NCBI GenBank assembly: GCA_047637535.1 | Contig: JBLIKY010000035.1 | Coordinates: 1-15,074, forward strand | Source: UBA2040 sp047637535 | GTDB taxonomy: Bacteria > Bacteroidota > Bacteroidia > Flavobacteriales_D > Crocinitomicaceae | DNA: 15,074 nt | Direction of reading: 5' to 3' | Shown here: in pieces, positions 7,501 to 13,414 of the stretch | Position numbering within the stretch: the stretch's first letter is position 1 | Layout: each line of letters opens with the position of its first letter | The notes under the pieces: model-generated | The model's input: only the letters and a program-made list of their open reading frames with translations | What the model was told of the DNA's origin: nothing | Database searches by the model: none | Translations under genes and position numbers: made by a program

Positions 7501-8484
7501 TCCACAAATGTTGTTGTTTTTAATGGTATCCCTGTCCCTGTGATAGATGACACGGTTTTTGTTTGTAAAAACTCCTCCATTACCATCGAAGTTTCAGGTG
7601 CTGAGGATTATTTTTGGTTAACAAACCCAACTTTAAACACGACCGAAGGTCCAACTGTTATAGCTAGCCCAACTCAGAATACTTGGTATTACTGTGACTT
7701 TATAAATGCTTGTGGGTCAGTACGCGATAGCATTTTTGTAAGAATAAATGTTCCTCTTGTTACCACCGGTCCAGACACCTCTATTTGCTTAAATGACACC
7801 GTTTCTCTTTACGCTCAAGGGGGAGTGAGCTATACTTGGCAACCAAATTATTTATTGATTGACGCCAATTCTGATTCCCCGAAATATCCAGTTGTAAAAA
7901 GTCAAGTTTTTACGGTAATCGGAACCGATAGCCTAGGATGTTTGGATACAGCTTATCAAAGAGTTCGTCTTTTGAGTCTTCCGAAAATTGAAACTCAGCC
8001 TATTCATTACGCCGTTAGGGGAGATATGATAACATTAACTGCGAATGGCTTTCCAGAGGGTGGCGATTATGTTTGGAGTCCGACAGAATACCTTTCTTGT
8101 CCAACTTGCATGACTACATTGGCGAATCCTAATGTCAACTCAACCTATCAAGTAGAATACACAGATTTTGCAGGGTGTAAGAATGTAAGACAAGTTCAAT
8201 TAATTTACGAACCGATAGTATACATACCGAACGTTTTTACACCTGACTTTAACACGCACAACCCGGTGTTTAGTATTAGTACCAAGAATGTGGCTTCTTT
8301 CGAACTTGTAATCTATACTCGTTGGGGAGAATTAATAAAAACGATGGACTTGGATAACAATTCTTGGGATGGAACATATAAAGACAAAGAAGCTCCAGAG
8401 GGACTTTACATTTGGAAAATAAACTTCAAAGACTTTAAAGGTCAAGTTTACCTTCAGAGTGGACATGTAAATGTATTGAGGTAG
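4591..8484 (+). CDS. T9SS type B secreted protein: DUF7948-like, seven SBBP blades, PKD, Ig-like modules
   Basis: Large (1297 aa) surface or secreted protein, probably adhesive or ligand-binding; no enzymatic motif is seen. Domains in order: signal peptide (1 to about 19, cut before Q20); a DUF7948-like region (about 25-245) beginning NQGQWDQKIVSKVIL; seven SBBP-type propeller blades (about 246-750) marked by STYIGGSGNE-like motifs; a PKD domain with YWDFGDGETS (about 755-830); four regular Ig-like modules, each bounded by cysteines about 50 residues apart (C841/C890, C915/C966, C992/C1041, C1066/C1117); a further module with C1170, C1173 and C1196; and a type B CTD (1210-1297) beginning VYIPNVFTPD, with YTRWGELI and WDGTYKDKEAPEGLY. 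The CTD is the export and anchoring signal for the type IX secretion system. The start is GTG: an in-frame TAG at 4573-4575 blocks extension, and the next Met (codon 18) would remove the signal peptide. It is probably monocistronic, because the next gene converges on it. Confidence 0.92.
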   Translation: MNKLIVYIIFSFLVGTSMCQTEGIWMQPNQGQWDQKIVSKVILTNGDLLVLKDGFGFAFHDMNNRMHHQKHETSPRPILIVEPDFMGHFITQKLIVSNQNPLVDYSNLSPSYSNYYLGNSNENWKSKIHSSQKSTIQEVYPGIDFKLNSSDNKFEYTFKISPFSNPNKLRFNIEGADSLRILDNGDLRIYHRFGFINQSAPKAFQKTEKGQNQVDVEFKLNKNILFFEVGEYNPKLELIIDPDLTFSTYTGSTADNWGSTATPDSDGKVYAGGVAFGQGYPVTTGAYDGTFNNSAGGNPNFDVTVSKFSEDGSALLYSTYIGGSGNEFPSSMFCDQNGVLNILGITGSTNFPVPNGVYSSFSGGVYVSSYGLTFDNGTDIFVNQLSADGTAMLSGSYIGGSNNDGINLGLLNYNLGDTYRGEIIVDTLGFVYVASSTRSNDFPTVGAISTNLTGSQNAAVFKFSPGLATLEWSRYFGGESLDAGMALQVDSTGDLYLTGGTCSQNLPFPSGAQSSYGGGQSDGYIVKLEKNNGAILAGTYVGMSTYDQSYFVQIDLQENVYVLGQTNGNYPITPGKFGVPNSGQFIRKFSNDLSSVLWTTMIGGGGGGAEISPTAFLVSDCFDVYVSGWGGALNNANGQMTTSSTNNFPVTSDAYQPTTNGHNFYLAVLTNDAANLKYATFMGGLVGNNRHVDGGTSRFDKKGRVYHAVCAGCGGNSDGFNVTPGVWSETNNSSNCNLGVFKFDLGVVRGLASGPSSLICFPDPVMFDNQTQNANQFYWDFGDGETSDQLNPAHDYPGPGTYEVTFVVSDSNNCYTPDTTIFTIEIGDFNGGITDPTDTICPNDPTQLFSSGGREYKWIPAQFLDDANIENPIAIIDTTTEFTVVVTDSCGVGTFSLILHVYYDDISVSENTSICRTFSTPLSASGGDFYSWTPVEGLDDPTSPNPTATPDSSTLYTVEIRTNEGCVYYDSTNVVVFNGIPVPVIDDTVFVCKNSSITIEVSGAEDYFWLTNPTLNTTEGPTVIASPTQNTWYYCDFINACGSVRDSIFVRINVPLVTTGPDTSICLNDTVSLYAQGGVSYTWQPNYLLIDANSDSPKYPVVKSQVFTVIGTDSLGCLDTAYQRVRLLSLPKIETQPIHYAVRGDMITLTANGFPEGGDYVWSPTEYLSCPTCMTTLANPNVNSTYQVEYTDFAGCKNVRQVQLIYEPIVYIPNVFTPDFNTHNPVFSISTKNVASFELVIYTRWGELIKTMDLDNNSWDGTYKDKEAPEGLYIWKINFKDFKGQVYLQSGHVNVLR
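6397..6414 (+). repeat. Three tandem GGTGGA hexamers inside a propeller blade
   Basis: Three perfect 6-bp units encode a run of glycines (IGGGGGGAE) in the loop that opens blade 6 of the 1297-aa protein. Gain or loss of a unit would keep the reading frame and only change the length of the glycine loop. Confidence 0.8.
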
Positions 8485-8514
8485 TTGATTGGCTTCTTCT
8501 TTGGAAACTTGAAA

Positions 8515-8532
8515 ATGAACCTTCTAGTTCAT
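8515..8532. terminator. Weak hairpin between convergent genes
   Basis: ATGAAC-CTTCTA-GTTCAT is a perfect 6-bp inverted repeat around a 6-base loop, in the 52-bp gap between the stops at 8484 (+) and 8537 (-). The stem is short and has no following T-run, so it is at best a weak bidirectional terminator. It is the only hairpin candidate I found between these two genes. Confidence 0.25.
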
Positions 8533-8536
8533 AACA

Positions 8537-9061
8537 CTACACAAACCTTTGATCCAACTCCATAATGTGACCACAGTTATCACAAGTTCTCGATTCTTCC
8601 GAAGCGTAAAACTCTCTGAACCTTGGAATGAAGTCTTTTTCAATGTTATCTAATTCAAACTCATATCTCTTCAATTCGTGATTACACTCGTCGCAGTACC
8701 ATTGTAAACCGTCTCTATAGTCACTGTTTCTTCTGATTTTTTCAATCACCAAACCAACCGTATTTTCACCGCGAATAGGGGAGTGAGGTATTTTTGCCGG
8801 AAGCAAGAATATTTCACCTTCTTTGATGTGTATATCAACCACTTTTCCGTCTTGTTGCGTTTTAACAAGGATATCCCCCTCAAGCTGGTAGAAGAGTTCT
8901 TCCGTCTCGTTGTAGTGATAATCCTTTCTTGCATTTGGTCCGCCGACAACCATCACGATAAAATCACCTGCCTCGTAATAAAGATTTTTATTACCCACTG
9001 GTGGTTTAAGCAAATCGCGGTTATCGTCTATCCATTTTTTAAGATTAAAGGGAGCAAGCAT
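8537..9061 (-). CDS. 3-hydroxyanthranilate 3,4-dioxygenase
   Basis: Cupin-fold Fe(II) enzyme of the kynurenine pathway. It opens the ring of 3-hydroxyanthranilate with O2 to give 2-amino-3-carboxymuconate semialdehyde, which leads to quinolinate/NAD or to further catabolism. At 174 aa it matches the short bacterial form. Iron ligands H49, E55 and H93 and substrate arginines R45 and R97 lie in GPNARKDYHYNETEE and IPHSPIR; E107 in GLVIEK matches the catalytic glutamate. The second, rubredoxin-like metal site is intact, with C123/C126 (WYCDEC) and C160/C163 (CDNC). The ATG at 9061 is preferred over an upstream in-frame TTG at 9091, because family proteins begin with M-APFNLKKW-like sequence directly. 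No other kynurenine-pathway gene is in the window. It is divergent from an SDR gene across 188 bp and convergent with the large secreted-protein gene. Confidence 0.96.
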   Translation of the reverse strand: MLAPFNLKKWIDDNRDLLKPPVGNKNLYYEAGDFIVMVVGGPNARKDYHYNETEELFYQLEGDILVKTQQDGKVVDIHIKEGEIFLLPAKIPHSPIRGENTVGLVIEKIRRNSDYRDGLQWYCDECNHELKRYEFELDNIEKDFIPRFREFYASEESRTCDNCGHIMELDQRFV

Positions 9062-9249
9062 AAAGTTGTTTTTGAGAGTATAAAGATACAAAAAAAGAAA
9101 TCTTCATTTAACCTCTTTATCCATCCTTTTTGAATCATATATTATAATAATAAGTAGAGGGTGGTGAGAAATGTTCGTCAAAATACTCCATCCTTTATTG
9201 ACTTTAATAAGGGTAATTTTGTTTATTTTGCATAAAATATTTACAAGCC
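9062..9249. other. Divergent intergenic region, AT-rich
   Basis: The 188 bp between the dioxygenase and SDR starts hold an AT-rich tract around 9138-9155 (atattataataataagta) and one -7-like box for the SDR, listed separately. On the minus strand the nearest promoter-like string is GTATTTTG at about 9180-9187, one mismatch from TAnnTTTG. I see no small coding region, RNA gene or clear operator. Confidence 0.5.
9214..9221 (+). promoter_or_regulatory. Candidate -7 box for the SDR gene
   Basis: TAATTTTG matches the Bacteroidota -7 consensus TAnnTTTG exactly and ends 28 bases before the SDR ATG. The nearest upstream TTG (9198-9200) is only 13 nt away, shorter than the usual spacer, so support is the -7 box and its position only. 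Confidence 0.3.
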
Positions 9250-10023
9250 ATGGAAAGAAAAACAGCAGTAGTTTGCGGAAGTACACAGGGTATAGGCAAG
9301 GCAACAGCTTTGAAACTAGCCGAACAAGGGTGTAATCTTGTTTTGATCGCAAGAAATGAAGAGAAACTGAAAGAGGTTTGTGCTCAATTGCCAAATTTAA
9401 ATCAGAATCATCAATACATTGTGGCTGATTTTTCAAATCCTACAGAATTGCAAAAGAAGATATCATCTTGGGTCAATGATGGCGGAAAAGTTGACATTTT
9501 GGTCAATAATACTGGCGGACCAAAAGGCGGAGCAATAGCATCAGCAAAAGTAGATGAGTTTATTTCTGCTTTTAACCAACATTTAATTTGTAATCATATT
9601 TTAGTTCAGGCTTTCTTGCCGAACATGAAAGAAAACAAATTCGGAAAAATTGTAAATGTTATTTCAACGTCTGTTAAACAACCTTTGCCAATGCTGGGTG
9701 TATCAAATACCATCAGAGGGGCAGTAGCAAATTGGAGTAAAACTTTGGCAGGTGAATTGGGGCAATTTAATATTACTGTAAACAATGTTCTTCCCGGGGC
9801 AACCAACACCGAAAGGCTAAAAGGAATTGCTCAATCAAAATCGGATGGATCCGAAAATTCGGTGTCGAATATTTTAGAATCTATGGCGAATGAATCACCG
9901 ATGAAAAGAATTGCAGAACCTGAAGAAGTTGCAAATGCAATCGCATTTTTAGTTTCAGATGAGGCTTCTTACATAAATGGAATTAACATACCAGTTGACG
10001 GAGGAAGAACAAAATCTCTTTAA
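9250..10023 (+). CDS. Atypical short-chain dehydrogenase/reductase lacking the YxxxK pair
   Basis: A 257-aa Rossmann-fold protein of the SDR superfamily. The dinucleotide-binding loop is GSTQGIG (10-16), D60 is in VADFSNP, NNTGG (86-90) stands in for NNAG, and the C-terminus ends with the usual INGINIPVDGG. The active site departs from the classical Asn-Ser-Tyr-Lys tetrad. Aligned by hand, the Asn position is H111, the Ser is kept (S139 in VISTS), and YxxxK becomes S152-N-T-I-R156. I recall a widespread SDR subgroup with NNTGG, VKQP and SNxxR motifs, often annotated as 3-oxoacyl-ACP reductase without evidence, and this protein seems to belong there. Its substrate is unknown. Divergence from a 3-hydroxyanthranilate dioxygenase suggests, only by position, a role near tryptophan or kynurenine breakdown. 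The ATG at 9250 has no clear Shine-Dalgarno sequence. The stop shares TTAA with that of the next gene on the opposite strand. Confidence 0.88.
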   Translation: MERKTAVVCGSTQGIGKATALKLAEQGCNLVLIARNEEKLKEVCAQLPNLNQNHQYIVADFSNPTELQKKISSWVNDGGKVDILVNNTGGPKGGAIASAKVDEFISAFNQHLICNHILVQAFLPNMKENKFGKIVNVISTSVKQPLPMLGVSNTIRGAVANWSKTLAGELGQFNITVNNVLPGATNTERLKGIAQSKSDGSENSVSNILESMANESPMKRIAEPEEVANAIAFLVSDEASYINGINIPVDGGRTKSL

Positions 10024-12407
10024 CGTACCAAGGTAACTGTTCCCGATTTTTCGAGATTCTTTTCGTACCAAGTCGTGTACTTTAGTTTGTAAACATATAC
10101 ACCTTGTTGACAATCTTTGTCCCTGTATGTGCCGTCCCAGCTGAACCTTAATTTGTCAGTACTAAATACCAACTCACCCCAACGGTTATAAACTTCCATT
10201 TCAATGGCAATAACACCTATGGATTCGATGTTGAATAAACCGTTAAAATTGTTTCCATCAGGACTAAAGGCGTTGGGTATATACAAGTAAACCTCTTTAA
10301 GAATTTGAATGATTTTCACTAAAGAATCTTTACAACCCAATGAGTTTGTTGTCACCAACAAAACATTGTAAAACCCTGCTTCGTTGTAAGCAGTTGATGG
10401 GTGTTGTTTTGTTGAAGATTCTCCGTTCCCAAATTCCCAATAATAACTAACGCCTCCAACCGATAGATTTTGAAATGAAATGGGAAGATTTTCAGTAACA
10501 AGTTGACTCAGTATTTTAAAATCTGCCTCGGGCTTTATTATAGTTACCTTAACCGTATCGGTGACAAAAAAGGTCTGACAGTCATCGCTAACTTGTACAT
10601 AATAAGTCGTGGTTTCTGCAGGGGTAATGACAATAGAGTCATTGGTTTCGTTAGAATGTGTCCATAAATAATAATAGTCACCCCAACCGCCCGTCGCTGA
10701 GGCAATTAAATCCACAGGAGAATAAGGACAAACCAAAGTGTCATTGGATATGGAGGTAATTAAAGGTGTACTTGTAATCGTATAGAGTACACCTGCGGAG
10801 TCTCTTGACCCACATTCATCTTCAACAATAACATAGTAATAGGTTGTACTCGATGGTGTGACTGTAACACTCGGACTTCCGCTCAATAAAGTGTTGTTTT
10901 CATCGTACCACTGGTAGGTATATATGCCAGTTCCGCCAATTGCCTCTGCCAAAAATGTTTCGGGTACATAAGGGCAAATTCTTGACACATCGTCAGAAAC
11001 AGTCAATTCAATATCGTCGTATACAGGAACTTCAACGGTAACATCCGTGGTGGATGTTTCACCCAAACAAAAGTCGGCAACCTCAACGGTGTAAGTGGTT
11101 GTTACCATCGGACCAACCATAATGTTTTGAGTAGTTTCTCCTGTCGACCATTGATAAGTATACGGACCAGTTCCCCCCGTCGGGAAACTCTCTAAAAGTA
11201 TCGAGTCACCGGGGCAGTTTATCAAAGTGTCGATTGCAGTAATACCAACAGGCTGCAGTTCATCTATGTTTAGATTGATAATATACGGAGTGACATTCCC
11301 ACAAGGATCGGTCAACTGAAACTCAAGATTAAGCGTTTCTAAACCTTCTACCAAGGCATCTCCGAATGCATCAATAACGAACTGTTTTTGTGTTTCTCCG
11401 GGTAAGAATGTTACATCATTAGGCACGTTTGTATAATCGACTCCTTCTGTTGCTGTGCCGCTTACTGCAATCGGAATTATTTTTGTTGAATTGACGGCCC
11501 TATCTCTGGACAAAGTAATGGTTGCCGAAACACATTCTTCAGCCATCGTTCTTGGATCGGCGAAGTTTTGATAAGAAAGTTCATAATCAATTTCAATGGG
11601 TGTTTTAGAGGTCAAACTATTTGCTTCTAAGAATATTCCAGAATCATATATCGCATCTCCAACATCGGCTATGACTATTTCTAAAGTATAACGCTCTCCA
11701 CATTCTACTCGCGAAACAGCCTCCAAAACTGTAGTAAAACCGTCGTATTGTATGTAGGCAGACGAACCGTTGTAAGGTGCATTAAGTCCTGTGCCGTTAT
11801 AGACATAGCTTGCGCAATTTACACAAGGTCCAGTGTTCGTTTTCCCATTGTTTACGGTGTTTATCGAAACGACACCACCATTGTTAGGCAGTTGAGCAAT
11901 GTTCCTTTTTCCGGCAATACCGGGGCCTGAAATGTAAAAACCGAAGGCGTCATTGAAGGTTGTACCCACGTATTCAGGGTATTCTTCAGAACCAAATACA
12001 TATTTAAACTTGACCGAGTCAGAATAGGGAATAAAATCGAATTTTAAAGTGGCTGCATTATAGGTTGGTGCGCCTCCAACTTGATTTGAAATCAATGTAC
12101 TTCCGTCAGCACCATTGTCTATGCCTGCTTTGTCTTTGTTGTTAGGACCGTGTGGACCAGAACCATTATTAAATACAGTACCCGTAGTAATCACAATACC
12201 ACTTGCGATACCAATATTCGTATTTGGGGCCGTAAATGAGCCAATTGCAGCTCCATTTCCTGAATAAGAAATGTTTGAAACTTGCACTCCGGGGCCAAGT
12301 AAAACATTTTGAACCAGCGCCGCAGGACCTTGATTTGTATTCGTCGTAAGCTGTGCTCCACTATAAAGTGAAGTCAAAAGACACAATATGAATACATTAA
12401 TTTTCAA
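10020..12407 (-). CDS. T9SS type B secreted protein with choice-of-anchor-L-like, Calx-beta-like, Ig-like and PKD domains
   Basis: A 795-aa exported protein, probably on or released from the cell surface. It has a signal peptide (1 to about 18, cut near SGA|QLT). A choice-of-anchor-L-like domain (about 20-265) follows, marked by GIASGIVITTG, the FVFGSEEYPEYV-like segment VFGSEEYPEYVG and FNDAFGFYISGPG. Next are a Calx-beta-like region (about 268-385) with GTATEGVDYTNVP, and three Ig-like modules bounded by cysteines 49-53 residues apart (C398/C447, C478/C531, C560/C610). A PKD domain has YYWEFGNGES (655-664), and the type B CTD (707-795) has YIPNAFSPDGNN, YNRWGELVF and WDGTYRDKD. The start is TTG (12407-12405): no ATG lies in frame before an upstream stop, and no Met occurs early in the protein. 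It shares the CTD type and the Ig-like pattern with the 1297-aa protein but has a different N-terminal domain. No catalytic motif is seen. Confidence 0.92.
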   Translation of the reverse strand: MKINVFILCLLTSLYSGAQLTTNTNQGPAALVQNVLLGPGVQVSNISYSGNGAAIGSFTAPNTNIGIASGIVITTGTVFNNGSGPHGPNNKDKAGIDNGADGSTLISNQVGGAPTYNAATLKFDFIPYSDSVKFKYVFGSEEYPEYVGTTFNDAFGFYISGPGIAGKRNIAQLPNNGGVVSINTVNNGKTNTGPCVNCASYVYNGTGLNAPYNGSSAYIQYDGFTTVLEAVSRVECGERYTLEIVIADVGDAIYDSGIFLEANSLTSKTPIEIDYELSYQNFADPRTMAEECVSATITLSRDRAVNSTKIIPIAVSGTATEGVDYTNVPNDVTFLPGETQKQFVIDAFGDALVEGLETLNLEFQLTDPCGNVTPYIINLNIDELQPVGITAIDTLINCPGDSILLESFPTGGTGPYTYQWSTGETTQNIMVGPMVTTTYTVEVADFCLGETSTTDVTVEVPVYDDIELTVSDDVSRICPYVPETFLAEAIGGTGIYTYQWYDENNTLLSGSPSVTVTPSSTTYYYVIVEDECGSRDSAGVLYTITSTPLITSISNDTLVCPYSPVDLIASATGGWGDYYYLWTHSNETNDSIVITPAETTTYYVQVSDDCQTFFVTDTVKVTIIKPEADFKILSQLVTENLPISFQNLSVGGVSYYWEFGNGESSTKQHPSTAYNEAGFYNVLLVTTNSLGCKDSLVKIIQILKEVYLYIPNAFSPDGNNFNGLFNIESIGVIAIEMEVYNRWGELVFSTDKLRFSWDGTYRDKDCQQGVYVYKLKYTTWYEKNLEKSGTVTLVR

Positions 12408-12565
12408 GGACTTTATAATTAAGACGCTAAGGTATATACGCTAAAATCGGCATTTGGTTAACTAACTGCTACATAAAGTATACCAAAAAATGCAAATTTC
12501 CTTAAGTTTTAACACAAAACCTTTAGATTTACCTTATTTAAACGAATAAAAAGGAAAAAATTGTA
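12408..12565. other. Divergent intergenic region without a recognisable promoter match
   Basis: The 158 bp between the TTG start of the secreted-protein gene and the ATG of the M23 peptidase gene contain several short self-complementary strings, such as GTATATAC at 12432-12439, GTTAAC near 12458 and GTATAC at 12478-12483. I found no exact TAnnTTTG box on either strand, no RNA gene and no small open reading frame of note. Confidence 0.5.
12551..12555 (+). promoter_or_regulatory. Shine-Dalgarno-like AAGGA before the M23 peptidase gene
   Basis: AAGGA lies 10 bases before the ATG at 12566 and supports that start. Most other starts in the window lack such a sequence, as is common in Bacteroidota. 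Confidence 0.4.
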
Positions 12566-13414
12566 ATGGGAAAATGGTCTAAATTTGTATCGTATTGGAG
12601 AGAAGGGGTAAGATATTCCACTTCCAACCCAGCCAATTTTGACGACAATTGGAGTTTTATCAGTACTCGAATCAGATTAGTGTCATTCATTATCGTCTTT
12701 TTATTGTTGTACGGGATTGGTTTTACGTGGTTTGTAATGTTCGGCCCCCTCCAATCTGTTTTCTCTGCTGAGAATCAAAACATAGAAAGGGAAGAGCTGA
12801 CCGCTCAGATGATAATGATAAACGAACTAAAGGCCAAAATCACTCAACAAGAGTCCTTCATTGTCAATTTACAGAATGTAATGTTGGGAAAATTGAGCCC
12901 TGATTTAGCAGTTAAAGTAAACGACAGCTTGCAAGCAGTTGACGTCAAGAAGTTCAACACTACTTCTTCGGCTGATGAAGAATCATTGGCAGAAAAAGTA
13001 AAATCGGATTACAAAAATCCAAATGCTTCACCGAGTGAGAATTCTTCCTTAAAAATCCATACTCCGATTAAGGGAACTTTGTCCGAGGAATTTCACCCAA
13101 ATAGGCATCCTGGAGTTGATATTGTTGCCAAAAAAGATGCATCTGTTCTGGCTTGCATGACTGGAGTTGTTGTTTATTCGGGGTACTCCAAAGAGGATGG
13201 AAATTTTATTATTCTGCTACACAGCAATGGGTACATGTCGGTTTACAAGCACAACAAGGTGAATTTAAAAAAAACAGGTCAAAAGGTAAGAACAGGTGAT
13301 CCGATTGCCATCGTAGGTAGTTCTGGAGAGAACACCAGTGGTCCGCATTTACATTTTGAGCTGTGGCACGAACAAAAACCCATCAATCCAACTAGTTTTT
13401 TATCTTTTAACTAG
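12566..13414 (+). CDS. Membrane-anchored M23 family metallopeptidase (peptidoglycan endopeptidase type)
   Basis: A 282-aa zinc peptidase of the LytM/M23 fold, which in this family cuts peptide cross-links in peptidoglycan. The N-terminal 37 residues are probably cytoplasmic. One membrane segment follows (about 38-60), then a coiled-coil-like stretch (about 68-108, ENQNIEREELTAQ onward), a polar linker (about 130-162), and the periplasmic catalytic domain (about 164-282). Zinc and catalytic residues are H181 and D185 (HPGVD), H229 (YKHN), and H261 and H263 (GPHLHFE). The full set is present, so unlike many M23 scaffold proteins it should be active. The membrane anchor plus coiled coil resembles regulated cell-wall hydrolases that work with division or shape complexes, but no such partner is encoded here. 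Its stop shares the palindrome CTAG with the convergent ABC transporter gene. Confidence 0.93.
   Translation: MGKWSKFVSYWREGVRYSTSNPANFDDNWSFISTRIRLVSFIIVFLLLYGIGFTWFVMFGPLQSVFSAENQNIEREELTAQMIMINELKAKITQQESFIVNLQNVMLGKLSPDLAVKVNDSLQAVDVKKFNTTSSADEESLAEKVKSDYKNPNASPSENSSLKIHTPIKGTLSEEFHPNRHPGVDIVAKKDASVLACMTGVVVYSGYSKEDGNFIILLHSNGYMSVYKHNKVNLKKTGQKVRTGDPIAIVGSSGENTSGPHLHFELWHEQKPINPTSFLSFN

Noticed and set aside
9062..9091. Ten-codon N-terminal extension of the dioxygenase from a TTG at 9091
   Set aside because: Family proteins begin at M-APFNLKKW-like sequence; the ATG at 9061 gives the usual length, and the extra ten residues resemble no part of the family.
8783..9133. + strand 116-codon open frame over the dioxygenase gene
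   Set aside because: It lies antisense to a clearly conserved gene, and its translation shows no recognisable domain.
9104..9436. Minus-strand 110-codon open frame across the intergenic region and the SDR start
   Set aside because: It overlaps the conserved SDR coding region antisense and has no protein-like motif.
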